This document shows, piece by piece, positions 17,993-27,485 of a DNA stretch of 64,000 nt (position 1 is its first letter; every line of letters starts with the position of its first letter). The DNA comes from Cutibacterium avidum ATCC 25577. GTDB taxonomy: Bacteria > Actinomycetota > Actinomycetes > Propionibacteriales > Propionibacteriaceae. The position numbers and the translations under genes were made by a program. The notes below the pieces were generated by a model that saw nothing but the letters and a program-made list of their open reading frames with translations, was not told the origin of the DNA and made no database searches. The stretch spans positions 682,693 to 746,692 of the forward strand of contig NZ_JH165054.1 of assembly GCF_000227295.1 (NCBI RefSeq), in the 5' to 3' direction.

Positions 17993-18069
17993 CCAGTGTG
18001 TGTCGAGCCTGTGCGCTGAACGTGTGCGTTGAGTTGTGTCCGAGGACCTTGCCTCAGGACTGGACGGCG

Positions 18070-19086
18070 TCAGGGCTTGACGAGGATACGGATCGGGTTG
18101 CCCTGATGGGACTCCAGCTCCTCAATGCCGCTCTTGACCTCCGACAGCGGAATGACCTTGGAGATCGACTCCGAGAGGTCGAGGCGGTGGTACGACAGCA
18201 TCTCGGCCAGCATGGCGATGTCCTGGGACTTGTAACCAAGGTGGCCGAGAACCTGTTTGCGGTGCAGGTTGAAGTCCAGGAACGGGCCGGCGTCGATGTC
18301 CTGGGAGGAGAGACCGACGGAGACCGCCTTGCCGTCGACGTCGAGGGAGTCGACGCAAGCGCGCAGGGTGGGCTTGATGCCGACGGCGTCGAAGGCGACG
18401 TCGATCATGCGGCCGTTGGTGATGTCCTCGATCTTCTGCATGAGCTCAGGGTCGTCGCTGCGCAGGGTGTGATCGGCACCGAGTCGCTTGGCGCGCTCGA
18501 GGACTGCGTCGTTGAGGTCAATGGCGATGACGGGACGCCACCGGCCAGCTTGGCGAGCTGGACGAGGTGGGTCCCGACACCACCGACTCCCCAGACGGCG
18601 ACGGCGTTGCCCATGTGCACCTTGCCAGTACGGACGACAGCGGCGTAGGGGGTGGAGACGGCATCAGCGAGAAGGGCGGCCTGGTCCATCGGGACGTTGT
18701 CCGGGATCTTCGTCATTCCGGAGGCCTGGGCGACGTGGTACTCGGCCCATGCGCCATCGTAGGCGAAGGCCATCAGGTTCAGGCTCAGGCAGTCTGTGAA
18801 GGCACCACGACGACACTTGCGGCACTTGAGGCAGGGACGACCAGCGGACGGGATGACGCGGTCACCCTCCTTCCACCCGGTGACGCCGGCGCCGAGCTCG
18901 ACGATGGTGCCGGAGGCCTCATGGCCCTGGGTCACAACGGGACGACTGGCCGGGAAGGCGCCGCTGATGAGGCTCAGGTCGGAGTGGCAAATACCGCAGG
19001 GCCCCCAGGTGCGGGATCGGGATGTCCTCGAGGGTGATGGACCGATCCGCAGCGTGGAAACGTTCGGCAAGCATGGTTTCTGTCAT
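18070..19086 (-). pseudogene. Zinc-dependent alcohol dehydrogenase, broken
   Basis: Medium-chain zinc alcohol dehydrogenase split over three reading frames. The original start is ATG 19084-19086 (MTETMLAERFHAADRS..., AAGGGAT upstream). After PIPHLG (about base 19005) the frame changes straight to GPCGICHSDL, losing roughly ten residues that relatives have there. The middle part retains catalytic Cys, GHEASG, and the structural-zinc cysteines CLKCRKC...C. After VQLAKLAGG (about base 18537) a single-base loss shifts the frame again, and the C-terminal part continues with VIAIDL and MQKIEDITNG to the stop at 18070. Two independent lesions make it inactive unless the sequence is in error. Confidence 0.85.
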
Positions 19087-19374
19087 CTTTGATCCCTTGT
19101 CAGCGCGTCGACCTCGGTGCCGACGCTACTTGTTATTCAGGGTAATACGAATAGGACGATCCAGCACCCAAAGATCGGGGTGAGATGTGGGTTGTCTCAC
19201 ACTGACAGGAGATGACGGCAAGGGATGCCCCTTCCCCCTCTGCATGCTCGGTCTTGGCGATCTGGGGGGCAAGGCCCTTCAGTGCCACCTCGGCATGGAC
19301 GAACCCGGTATTGATCGGCAACCTCGGCCGCAGGTTCGTCCCGACGCACACCACGACGACACGGAACACCGCCG
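19087..19374. other. 288-base intergenic stretch without a recognisable gene
   Basis: Between the broken dehydrogenase and the SGNH esterase. Only short, unconvincing open frames are present. GTGAGA (19180-19185) and TCTCAC (19195-19200) form a small inverted repeat. No known motif recognised. Confidence 0.5.
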
Positions 19375-20235
19375 TCAGGGCAGCTCGGCCTCCACAGCCT
19401 TGGCCAGCACGGCGTGACCCTTCTGCGACGGATGGTCACCGTCCTCGGCGAGAAGTTCGGTGTCGTCCCGCGTGCCGTCGGCGCCCTTGAACGGAGTGCG
19501 CACATCGACATAGACGACCCCGGCCTCATCAGCGATGTCCTCGACCTGGGAGTTGAACACCTTGGTGATCGTGTTGGTGACATGGGCGTAGTCCTTGCCC
19601 TGTTCACGCCCTACCTTGCCGTCCATCCCGACATTCCAGTACCCGGTGACGACGACGGTGGCATCGGGCGTCGCCATCCCGGCCTTGATGCGTTCCAGGA
19701 TGGTGCGCACCCGTCCGGTCACCGCATCGACGTCACCCTCGACGCATGACGCATCGGCGTGGGCACATCTGGCGACGATCTTGTCGACGTCAAAATCGTT
19801 GGCCCCGATCGTCACGATGGCAAGATCAGCATTCTTGAGCAAGGTCCTCGTGCCAGGCGACTCGAGCTGGGTGAGGACGTCAGTAGTCTTGTATCCCGAC
19901 ACCGACTCGTTACCCACGGAGGCTCGCACGCTCGCTCGGTGGGCCATGTCTGTGCCGACCCGCTCGATGAAGGTGACGCACTGGCGGCACGCACTTCCCT
20001 GCGGAACGGAGTCGCCAAGACCGACAGTGCCGAGGGTTCCGCCATGCCCCGTCAGTCCGGGAGCGGACCGCCCCGTAACAAAGGACGCCGGGGCTGATGA
20101 GGTGGCCACGCTCGGCTTACGATGCCGGTCAAAGGACCACCCATTTGCGTGGTTGACAGGCCGCAATCCGAGGGTGATCCCGACCACGACGGCCGCGACA
20201 ATCACGACACTGAGAATCCTGAGAATTCCCTTCAC
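19375..20235 (-). CDS. Secreted SGNH/GDSL-type esterase
   Basis: 286-residue exported hydrolase. An N-terminal hydrophobic segment (residues 5-24) is a signal peptide or membrane anchor, followed by a low-complexity linker. The SGNH blocks are GLGDSVPQG (nucleophile serine), VTIGANDFD (block III asparagine) and DGDHPSQKGH (catalytic Asp and His). Two cysteines in SACRQC and two in ARCAHADASC could form disulphides. Likely an esterase/lipase acting on surface or host lipids or acetylated glycans. GTG start at 20233-20235 lacks a ribosome binding site; a CATGAT hexamer lies six bases before it. Confidence 0.85.
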   Translation of the reverse strand: MKGILRILSVVIVAAVVVGITLGLRPVNHANGWSFDRHRKPSVATSSAPASFVTGRSAPGLTGHGGTLGTVGLGDSVPQGSACRQCVTFIERVGTDMAHRASVRASVGNESVSGYKTTDVLTQLESPGTRTLLKNADLAIVTIGANDFDVDKIVARCAHADASCVEGDVDAVTGRVRTILERIKAGMATPDATVVVTGYWNVGMDGKVGREQGKDYAHVTNTITKVFNSQVEDIADEAGVVYVDVRTPFKGADGTRDDTELLAEDGDHPSQKGHAVLAKAVEAELP

Positions 20236-20368
20236 GATCTCATCATGCCTCGTCGATGACGGGTTGTCTGCCCCCTCACAGCGGTATTTCGGTCTGCTGT
20301 CAGCGGATTCACAGCGGTCAGAATGGACTGCCCGCGCGAGATCGCAACCATCTCAAGGGCTCTCAGCC

Positions 20369-20824
20369 TCAGTGCGCAGGCAATGCCAATTGGGCGTGGA
20401 CGACCGTCCTACCCATGTGGACCCGACCGGTGGACTCGGCGGTAAACACCCGCGCGTCCTCACTACCCTGAAACCTGGCAGCCTGCATTCCACGCACGGT
20501 GTCGGTGAGCTGATCGACCTGGTCGGACAACTGTTCGATACGACGCTCCATCTCGAGGATGCGCCTGATCCCGTTGAGGTTGATCCCCTCTTCCTGGGAC
20601 AGGTGCTGAACCATCCGCAGGGCGGCGACATCACGCATGGAGTACCGACGACCCCGTCCACGGGTCCGCTCCGGGATGACCAGCCCGAGCCGGTCATAGG
20701 TGCGCAGGGTCTGCGGGTGCATCCCGGCCAACTCGGCGGCCACCGAGATGGGGAAGATGGCGGCGTCCTTGTCGATCACCGCCAGATCGACGGCGTCGGA
20801 CAGCTTCCTGCTGCTCCGTGCCAT
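20369..20824 (-). CDS. hspR: Heat-shock repressor HspR (MerR family)
   Basis: 151-residue MerR-type repressor that binds HAIR sites, with DnaK as co-repressor. The winged helix-turn-helix is visible at residues 24-65 (FPISVAAELAGMHPQTLRTYDRLGLV, then RGRGRRYSMRDVAALRMVQ), followed by a coiled coil (about residues 80-110). It is the last gene of the dnaK-grpE-dnaJ-hspR operon, one base after dnaJ, giving an autoregulatory loop with HAIR sites before dnaK and clpB. Confidence 0.95.
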   Translation of the reverse strand: MARSSRKLSDAVDLAVIDKDAAIFPISVAAELAGMHPQTLRTYDRLGLVIPERTRGRGRRYSMRDVAALRMVQHLSQEEGINLNGIRRILEMERRIEQLSDQVDQLTDTVRGMQAARFQGSEDARVFTAESTGRVHMGRTVVHAQLALPAH

Positions 20825-20825
20825 C

Positions 20826-21968
20826 TCACCTCACCTCCCATGGCCGCGGGTTGGGTTGCCGGACGGCGTCACGGAACCCCTCCAAGGCATGTCGCGCGTC
20901 GTCGTCAAGCTTCTCGGGGACGACGATCTCGACCGTGGCGAGCAGGTCTCCCTTGTTGCCGTCCGAGCGCGGCACGCCACGACCACGCACCCGGAAGGTC
21001 CGGCCGCTGGGCGTCCCTGCGGGAATCCGCAGACGAACGGTACTTCCGGCCAGGGTCGGCACCTCGACCTCGGCGCCGAGAGCAGCCTCCGGGAAGGTCA
21101 CCGGCACGTCGACGGTGAGGTTGTTGCCGTCACGTCCGAAGACCTTGTGCGGACGCACCGTCACCTTGACGTACAGGTCGCCGGCCCTGCCGCCGTTCTC
21201 GCCCGGGGAACCCTTGCCCTTGATGCGGATGCGCTGGCCGTCCTCCACGCCGGCAGGAATCCGGATCTGCATGGACTTGGTGGACTTGGCGCGACCCGAT
21301 CCGTGGCACACCTGGCAAGGATCCTCGACAACCATTCCTCGCCCTTGGCAATCCGGGCAGGGCTCAGTCATCTCGAAGACGCCACCCGCCGAGGTCGCGT
21401 GCATACCCGATCCCTGACAGGTCGAGCACACTCTCGGCACGGTTCCGGCCCTGGCACCAGTTCCCCGGCACGCCTGGCAGGGGGCCTGGGAGACCATGTC
21501 CATGGTGACGGTCGTCCCGGACACGGCGTCGTCGAAGGAAATCGTCGTCTCCCCCTCGACGTCGGCACCACGACGAGCCGCCCTGGTCGTGGTGCGGCGT
21601 CCACCGGTGGCCCCGAAGAGATTTCCGAAGAGGTCTCCGAATCCGTCGCCGTTGGAGGCGGTACGAATGAAGTCCTCGACGTTGACGTTCGGTTGAGCGC
21701 CACCACGCGGGAACCCGAATCGGCCGGCCGTTCCGAAGAGGCTGCGAGCCTGGTCGTATTCCTTACGCTTCTTGGCATTGGACAGCACGTCGTTGGCCTC
21801 GGAGGCCTCCTTGAAACGAGCCTCGGCAGCCTTGTCACCGGGGTGGGAGTCGGGATGGTTGTCCCGGGCGATCTTGCGGAACGCCTTCTTGATCTCCTCG
21901 GGCTTCGCGTCCTTGGAGACACCGAGGACCTTGTAGTAGTCCTTCTCGGCCCAGTCCTTGGTACTCAT
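20826..21968 (-). CDS. dnaJ: Chaperone DnaJ
   Basis: 380-residue type I J-protein that delivers substrates to DnaK and stimulates its ATPase. J domain at residues 10-75 with HPD at 38-40; a Gly/Phe-rich linker (residues 85-125); four CxxCxGxG zinc repeats (CQACRGTG, CSTCQGSG, CPDCQGRG, CQVCHGSG); then two C-terminal substrate-binding domains. ATG at 21966-21968 with GGAGGAA upstream. Part of the dnaK operon, between grpE and hspR. Confidence 0.97.
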   Translation of the reverse strand: MSTKDWAEKDYYKVLGVSKDAKPEEIKKAFRKIARDNHPDSHPGDKAAEARFKEASEANDVLSNAKKRKEYDQARSLFGTAGRFGFPRGGAQPNVNVEDFIRTASNGDGFGDLFGNLFGATGGRRTTTRAARRGADVEGETTISFDDAVSGTTVTMDMVSQAPCQACRGTGARAGTVPRVCSTCQGSGMHATSAGGVFEMTEPCPDCQGRGMVVEDPCQVCHGSGRAKSTKSMQIRIPAGVEDGQRIRIKGKGSPGENGGRAGDLYVKVTVRPHKVFGRDGNNLTVDVPVTFPEAALGAEVEVPTLAGSTVRLRIPAGTPSGRTFRVRGRGVPRSDGNKGDLLATVEIVVPEKLDDDARHALEGFRDAVRQPNPRPWEVR

Positions 21969-22043
21969 CTGGTTCCTCCCTCCCTGATCATCGCGGGTTC
22001 TTCCGGTCTGCGATCATGGCCGCCTTCTTCGATGTGTGTCGTC

Positions 22044-22694
22044 TCAGTCGCCGTCAGCCTCGGGGGCCTGCTCCCCCGACCCCTCATCCTTCGACTCCCC
22101 GGGCTTGGAATTCGGGTCCGGATCGGAGACCGCCACGCGCGCCGGACGCAGGACACGATCACCGAGCTTGTAGCCGGGCTGCATCACCTGGCTGACGGAG
22201 GTGACGGTGACCCCCTCCATCGGCATCTGCATGAGAGCCTCGTGGAGATTCGGGTCGAAGGCGTCACCCACCTCACCGAAGCTGCTCAAACCATGGGTGT
22301 TGGCCACCTTCTCGAGCTCGTCGACGACGAGCTTGAAGCCGCCCTCGACCTCCCCGTGCTGGCGAGCCATGGCGATCGAGTCCAGGACCGGCATGAGGTC
22401 GGTGATGACCTTGTCGACGCCGGACTGTCGCGACAGTGCGCGGTCACGGTCTACGCGCCTCTTGTAGTTCACGTACTCGGCCTGCAGACGCTGCAGATCC
22501 TCGGTGCGTTCGGCCAGCAGGGCCTCGAGCTGGGCCTCCCGGGACATCTCCTCAGGAGCCTGCGAGTCAGCGGCCGGCTGGTCGGCGTCGATGTCGACGC
22601 CATCGACGATGTCGGCGAAACGCTCCTCGACGTTCTCGCCAGCCTGGTTGTCGTCGGCCTGGTTGTCATCGGGATTGACGTTCTTGTCAGTCAT
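22044..22694 (-). CDS. grpE: Nucleotide exchange factor GrpE
   Basis: 216-residue exchange factor for DnaK. A long acidic N-terminal region (residues 1-45) leads into a coiled coil (about 45-100, including [21 protein letters not shown]), and the beta-wing domain has [10 protein letters not shown] and [16 protein letters not shown], the family signature. The acidic C-terminal tail is longer than in E. coli. ATG at 22692-22694 with GGAAGA before it. Second gene of the operon. Confidence 0.97.
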   Translation of the reverse strand: MTDKNVNPDDNQADDNQAGENVEERFADIVDGVDIDADQPAADSQAPEEMSREAQLEALLAERTEDLQRLQAEYVNYKRRVDRDRALSRQSGVDKVITDLMPVLDSIAMARQHGEVEGGFKLVVDELEKVANTHGLSSFGEVGDAFDPNLHEALMQMPMEGVTVTSVSQVMQPGYKLGDRVLRPARVAVSDPDPNSKPGESKDEGSGEQAPEADGD

Positions 22695-22786
22695 CTGTCT
22701 TCCTCCACGTGGGTGCCGACCGCCGGGCCGTCATGATTGGCGACCCGGCGGTCGATGCGGGGTTTGGGGTCAGGCCGTGGCCCCGG

Positions 22787-24640
22787 TCACTTCTTGTCGT
22801 CCTCGTCGTCCACGATCTCCGCGTCCACGACGGTGTCGTCGCCGGACTCAGAGGTGGCCGACTCGGCGCCCTCACCCTGCGAGTTCTGGGCCTGGGCCTG
22901 CTGGGCAGCGGCGTAAATCGCCTGGCCCATGGCCGACGCCTTCTGATTCAGGTCGTCCATGGCGGCCTTGACCTCGTCGTCGTTGTCGGTGCCCTTGAGG
23001 GTCTCCTTCAACTTGGCGATGGCCTCGGTCACCGGGGTCTTGGTGTCCTCAGGGATCTTGTCACCGTTCTCGTCGAGCAACTTCTCGGTGCGGAAGGCCA
23101 GGGCGTCGGCCTCGTTGCGCATCTCGACAGCCTCGCGACGCTTCTTGTCGGCGTCGGCGTTGGCCTCGGCCTCCTTGACCATCCGATCAATCTCGTCCTT
23201 GCCCAGGGCGGAGCCGCCGGTGACAGTCATGGACTGCTCCTTGCCGGTGGCCATGTCCTTGGCGTGAACGTGGACGATGCCGTTGGCGTCGATGTCGAAG
23301 GACACCTCGATCTGCGGGATGCCGCGCGGGGCGGGCATCAGACCGGTCAGCTCGAAGTTGCCCAGCGGCTTGTTGTCGCGGACGAACTCGCGCTCACCCT
23401 GGAAAACCTGGATCATTACCGACGGCTGGTTGTCCTCGGCGGTGGTGAACACCTCGGAACGCTTGGTCGGGATGGTGGTGTTGCGCTCGATGATCTTCGT
23501 CATGACACCACCCTTGGTCTCGATACCGAGGCTCAGTGGGGTGACGTCGAGAAGCAGTACGTCCTTGACCTCGCCCTTGAGCACACCGGCTTGCAGGGAG
23601 GCACCGAGAGCCACGACCTCATCAGGGTTGACGCCCTTGTGCGGCTCCTTGCCAGCGAGCTCCTTGACGAGCTCGGAGACGGCGGGCATACGAGTCGAAC
23701 CACCAACGAGGATGACCTCGTCAATCTGCGAGACGTTGAGGCCGGCATCCTTCATGACGGCGTTGAACGGGGTGCGGCAACGCTCGAGGAGATCGGAGGT
23801 CAGGCGCTGGAACTCGGCTCGGGTCAGCTTCTCGTCGAGGTGGAGCGGGCCAGCGGCACCAGCGGTGATGTACGGCAGGTTGATGTGGGTCTCGGAGGCC
23901 TGCGACAGCTCGATCTTGGCGCGCTCGGCAGCCTCCTGCAGACGCTGCTTGGCCATCTTGTCGGCGCCTAGGTCGATGCCGTTGGCGTTCTTGAACTGGG
24001 TGACCAGCCAGTCAACGATGCGCTGGTCCCAGTCGTCACCACCGAGGTGGTTGTCACCGTTGGTGGCCTTCACCTCGAAGACACCGTCGGAGATGTCGAG
24101 CAGGGAGACGTCGAAGGTGCCGCCGCCGAGGTCGAAGACCAGGACGGTCTGCTCCTTGTCGGCCTTGTCGAGGCCGTAGGCCAGGGCAGCAGCGGTGGGC
24201 TCGTTGACGATGCGGTCAACGGTCAGACCGGCGATCTCGCCAGCCTCCTTGGTGGCCTGCCGCTGGGCGTCGGAGAAGTAGGCCGGGACGGTGATGACAG
24301 CGTTGGTAACCGGCTCACCGAGGTAGGCCTCGGCATCCCTCTTCAACTTCTGCAGGATGAAGGCGCTGATCTGCTGCGGCTTGTAGGTCTTGTCGTCGAC
24401 GCCCATCGTCCAGGACTCGCCCATATGGCGCTTGACGGAACGGACGGTGCGATCAACGTTGGTGACGGCCTGACGCTTGGCGACCTCGCCGACGAGGGTC
24501 TCACCCGAATTGGTGAAGGCGACCACCGACGGGGTGGTACGAGCACCCTCGGCGTTCGGGATGACGGCGGGCTCGCCACCCTCGAGGACGGCGACGCACG
24601 AGTTGGTGGTTCCGAGGTCGATACCGACTGAACGGGCCAT
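22787..24640 (-). CDS. dnaK: Molecular chaperone DnaK (Hsp70)
   Basis: 617-residue Hsp70. The nucleotide-binding domain has IDLGTTNSC (about residues 7-15), [14 protein letters not shown] and [12 protein letters not shown]; the hydrophobic linker is [15 protein letters not shown]; the substrate-binding domain and helical lid follow, ending in an acidic tail ([10 protein letters not shown]). Length matches actinobacterial DnaK. ATG at 24638-24640 with AGGAGGAAA upstream. First gene of the heat-shock operon, preceded by three HAIR operators. Confidence 0.98.
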   Translation of the reverse strand: MARSVGIDLGTTNSCVAVLEGGEPAVIPNAEGARTTPSVVAFTNSGETLVGEVAKRQAVTNVDRTVRSVKRHMGESWTMGVDDKTYKPQQISAFILQKLKRDAEAYLGEPVTNAVITVPAYFSDAQRQATKEAGEIAGLTVDRIVNEPTAAALAYGLDKADKEQTVLVFDLGGGTFDVSLLDISDGVFEVKATNGDNHLGGDDWDQRIVDWLVTQFKNANGIDLGADKMAKQRLQEAAERAKIELSQASETHINLPYITAGAAGPLHLDEKLTRAEFQRLTSDLLERCRTPFNAVMKDAGLNVSQIDEVILVGGSTRMPAVSELVKELAGKEPHKGVNPDEVVALGASLQAGVLKGEVKDVLLLDVTPLSLGIETKGGVMTKIIERNTTIPTKRSEVFTTAEDNQPSVMIQVFQGEREFVRDNKPLGNFELTGLMPAPRGIPQIEVSFDIDANGIVHVHAKDMATGKEQSMTVTGGSALGKDEIDRMVKEAEANADADKKRREAVEMRNEADALAFRTEKLLDENGDKIPEDTKTPVTEAIAKLKETLKGTDNDDEVKAAMDDLNQKASAMGQAIYAAAQQAQAQNSQGEGAESATSESGDDTVVDAEIVDDEDDKK

Positions 24641-24684
24641 GGTTGATTTCCTCCTGATGGACGAATGTTCTGGGAAAGCATCCC

Positions 24685-24780
24685 CTTGAGCGACTTCGAC
24701 TCAACCCTAGACCCTGAGTCGTTGTCACTCAAGTTGACGTCAGCTCATTTTCGAATGAGATTGAGTTCACCAGACTCAAC
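24685..24780 (-). promoter_or_regulatory. Three HAIR operators upstream of dnaK
   Basis: Three inverted repeats fit CTTGAGT-N7-ACTCAAG: 24685-24705 (CTTGAGC-N7-ACTCAAC), 24713-24733 (CCTGAGT-N7-ACTCAAG) and 24760-24780 (ATTGAGT-N7-ACTCAAC). All keep the seven-base spacer. HspR, encoded at the end of the operon, is the expected ligand. Confidence 0.92.
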
Positions 24781-24885
24781 CCATGACAGAGCAGATCTAT
24801 TCCCGCCCCGTGAACAATGCGCCGACCACCCCAAGGCACCCCACAACGAACCCGAGCAGCTCCCGGCGACAACGCTCCAGACATG

Positions 24886-24912
24886 AAAAACACCGGACGG
24901 CAAACCGTCCGG
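24886..24912 (-). terminator. Terminator of the PiT operon
   Basis: CCGGACGG (24893-24900) and CCGTCCGG (24905-24912) form a perfect 8-bp stem with a four-base loop. Reading the minus strand, it is followed by TGTTTTT. It lies 35 bases after the small membrane protein stop: a textbook intrinsic terminator. Confidence 0.88.
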
Positions 24913-24947
24913 CATCCTTCTCCGCACTCGTCAGCGCGGACCAGTGA

Positions 24948-25181
24948 TCAGTGGAAGTACGGAATGAGCAGATAGAGACCATACAGGACGATGAGCCCTG
25001 CGATGACGATGGCCGTCCACCCAAGAGCAACGAGCCCAGCAGCCCCGTCGCCTCCAGCCTCGGTGCGCGCATGAGCACGATCGAGCATCAGTGCGCCGCC
25101 CGAGACGACGGAGACGATGAGGACGGTGGTCGCAACCGTGACGATGGACACCAGTCCGAGTGAAGCCCAGTCAATGTTCAT
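24948..25181 (-). CDS. Small membrane protein coupled to PiT
   Basis: 77-residue protein of unrecognised family with two hydrophobic segments (residues 8-33 and 48-72) joined by a polar loop with acidic and basic residues. Its ATG overlaps the stop of the PiT transporter gene as ATGA, and a strong terminator follows, so the two form an operon. Probably an accessory subunit of the phosphate transporter, but this is context only. Confidence 0.72.
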   Translation of the reverse strand: MNIDWASLGLVSIVTVATTVLIVSVVSGGALMLDRAHARTEAGGDGAAGLVALGWTAIVIAGLIVLYGLYLLIPYFH

Positions 25182-26323
25182 GCTGCAGTCCCTCCGGCGA
25201 TGGCCGAGCCCTTACGGACGCCGACCTGAGTGGAGTCGTTGACGTTGTTGTGGTCAACCTTGTGATGGTTGGCCTGACGGACGATGACGGCGGCCATCAC
25301 GGCCAGCAGGACGAGGTCGATGACGACACCCCAGGCGCTGGCATCGGCGATGGCCGAGGTGATAGCACCGACGAGAGCGGCAGCCGGCAGGGTGACCAAC
25401 CAGGCGATGACCATCTTCCCGGCGGTGGCCCAGCGCACCTCGGTGCGGCGGCCGATTCCCGAGCCGAGGATCGAGCCGGAGCAGACGTGAGTGGTCGACA
25501 GGGCGAAGCCCAGGTGAGAGGAGGCCAGGATGGCGGCCGTGGACGCCGTCTCGGCTGCGAACCCCTGCGGGGACTCGATGTCACACAGACCCTTGCCCAT
25601 GGTGCGCATGATGCGCCAGCCACCGGAGTAGGTACCAAGACCAATGGCACAGCCGGCGGCCAGGATGACCCACCATGCCGGACCGGTACCCGAGGCCTGG
25701 TAGCCAGCGGCGATGAGGACCAAGGTGATGACGCCCATCGTCTTCTGGCCATCGGAGGTGCCATGAGCCAGGGCGACCATCGACGCCGACACCCGCTGAC
25801 CATTGAGGAACATTCGCGAGGAGTGATGGGCGGTGTGGTCCGTGATGCGATACGCCAACCAGGTCGCCAGCAGAGCTGCAATTCCGGCGACGAACGGTGC
25901 CACCAGGGCCGGCAGGATGATCTTGCTCATGATCTTGCCGGCATGGATGCCGCTCATGCCAGCCTCGACGAGGACGGCACCGATGAGGCCACCGAAGAGA
26001 GCATGGGAGGAGCTGGACGGCAGACCGAACAGCCAGGTCGCGAGGTTCCAGATGATCGCGCCGATCAGACCGGCGAAGACCATCGGGGCTGTGACGAGTT
26101 GGTCATTGACGATGCCACCGGAGATCGTCTTGGCGACCTCGGTCGACAGGCAGGCACCAATGACGTTGAGGACGGCCGCAATGATGACGGCCACCTTGGG
26201 CTTGAGTGCTCCGGTTGCCACCGACGTCGCCATCGCGTTGGCCGAGTCATGGAAGCCGTTGGTGAAGTCGAATGCCAGCGCCGTCACGACGACGATAACC
26301 ACGATTAACAGAGTCGAACTCAT
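25178..26323 (-). CDS. pit: PiT-family inorganic phosphate transporter
   Basis: 381-residue ion-coupled phosphate permease. The duplicated PiT signatures are present: DFTNGFHDSANAMATSVATGAL at the N-terminus and AHGTSDGQKTMGV plus SSHLGFALSTTHVCSGSILG in the second half. About ten membrane segments. ATG at 26321-26323 with GAAGGA upstream; the longer in-frame start at 26485 only adds a hydrophilic tail. It is divergent from a PhoP-like two-component system, with a single GTTCACC heptamer on its own strand (in 26496-26511). Confidence 0.92.
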   Translation of the reverse strand: MSSTLLIVVIVVVTALAFDFTNGFHDSANAMATSVATGALKPKVAVIIAAVLNVIGACLSTEVAKTISGGIVNDQLVTAPMVFAGLIGAIIWNLATWLFGLPSSSSHALFGGLIGAVLVEAGMSGIHAGKIMSKIILPALVAPFVAGIAALLATWLAYRITDHTAHHSSRMFLNGQRVSASMVALAHGTSDGQKTMGVITLVLIAAGYQASGTGPAWWVILAAGCAIGLGTYSGGWRIMRTMGKGLCDIESPQGFAAETASTAAILASSHLGFALSTTHVCSGSILGSGIGRRTEVRWATAGKMVIAWLVTLPAAALVGAITSAIADASAWGVVIDLVLLAVMAAVIVRQANHHKVDHNNVNDSTQVGVRKGSAIAGGTAA

Positions 26324-26743
26324 GCAAGATCCTTCGTGCGGGCCGTAGCGCCCCCGGACGGCGAGCTGGGATCCCCCACTCCTCACCGGAGCGGGGCGGA
26401 CGACCGACCAGAACCCGGGAGCAGTTCCAGCCGCCCGATACGTTACGCCCAGTGAGCCCACGTTCGCGCGGCAGGATCCCCACAAGCAACGACAAGGTGA
26501 ACAATTTCACCGTCACTGCGCGCCCACGACAAAGTGTGCTTTCTGTGTACATGCATCCCACCAGGAACCTTGAAACCACACCAGGGCGTCAACGCGCATT
26601 CATGTTAACGAAGAGTTCACCCCGCCCTCCATCACACACATGCTCGCACCCCAGGCTTCACACATTCGTCTCCGATACGGCTCACAGGAACAGCACAGCC
26701 ACAACACACCCGATACGGACTTCCTTCGTGGAACCCTTAATTC
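26324..26743. promoter_or_regulatory. 420-base divergent intergenic region with PHO-box-like repeats
   Basis: Region between pit and the PhoP-like regulator. At 26604-26621 the plus strand has GTTAACG-AAGA-GTTCACC: two heptamers 11 bases apart, matching the direct-repeat PHO box described for Streptomyces PhoP (GTTCACC units every 11 bp). At 26496-26511, GGTGAACAATTTCACC is near-palindromic and carries one GTTCACC on the minus strand, toward pit. No gene was found in the interval. Confidence 0.6.
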
Positions 26744-27475
26744 ATGGCAATCCCACCGCAACCTCCCAGGCTTACTCGAGCTGACGGGTCTCCCATCCGT
26801 GTTCTGGCTGTCGACGACGAGCCCAGCCTCACCGAGCTGCTCTCCATGGCCATGCGTTACGAGGGATGGGACGTCACCACCGCTGATTCCGGCGTTCACG
26901 CCGTCCGCGAGGCGAAGGCCACGCGCCCCGACGTCATCGTCCTCGACATGATGCTCCCCGACTTCGACGGCCTCGAGGTCATGCGCCGTATTCACATGGA
27001 TCAGCCCAACGTCCCGGTCATCTTCCTCACCGCCAAGGACGCCGTCGGCGACCGCATTGCCGGGCTCACCGCTGGCGGCGACGACTACGTCACCAAGCCC
27101 TTCTCCCTGGAAGAGGTCATCGCTCGGTTGCGCGCTCTGCTGCGCCGCTCGGGTGCAACCGAGCCCAAGTCCGACTCCACCCTGATCGTCGGCGACCTCA
27201 CCCTCGACGAGGACTCCCACGAGGTGCGCCGTGCCGGTGAGGAGATCCACCTGACGGCAACTGAGTTCGAGCTGCTGCGTTACCTCATGCGTAATCCCAA
27301 ACGGGTGCTCTCCAAGGCCCAGATCCTCGATCGGGTGTGGAACTACGACTTCGGTGGACAGGCCAACGTCGTCGAGCTGTACATCTCCTACCTGCGCAAG
27401 AAGATCGACAAGGGACGCGATCCCATGATCCACACCATGCGTGGTGCGGGTTACGTTCTCCGGCCTGCTGCGTGA
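26744..27475 (+). CDS. phoP: OmpR/PhoB-family response regulator (PhoP-like)
   Basis: 243-residue regulator. Receiver domain with D24/D25, phosphoacceptor D68 in VIVLDMMLP and the conserved lysine in YVTKPFSLEEV. The winged-helix DNA-binding domain contains HLTATEFELLRYLM and VWNYDFGGQANVVELYISYLRKKID, closely matching mycobacterial PhoP/TrcR proteins. A PHO-box-like pair upstream suggests autoregulation. Symbol given because of the strong similarity to actinobacterial PhoP; whether it senses phosphate is inferred from adjacency to pit. Confidence 0.85.
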   Translation: MAIPPQPPRLTRADGSPIRVLAVDDEPSLTELLSMAMRYEGWDVTTADSGVHAVREAKATRPDVIVLDMMLPDFDGLEVMRRIHMDQPNVPVIFLTAKDAVGDRIAGLTAGGDDYVTKPFSLEEVIARLRALLRRSGATEPKSDSTLIVGDLTLDEDSHEVRRAGEEIHLTATEFELLRYLMRNPKRVLSKAQILDRVWNYDFGGQANVVELYISYLRKKIDKGRDPMIHTMRGAGYVLRPAA

Positions 27476-27485
27476 CAATGGCCAG

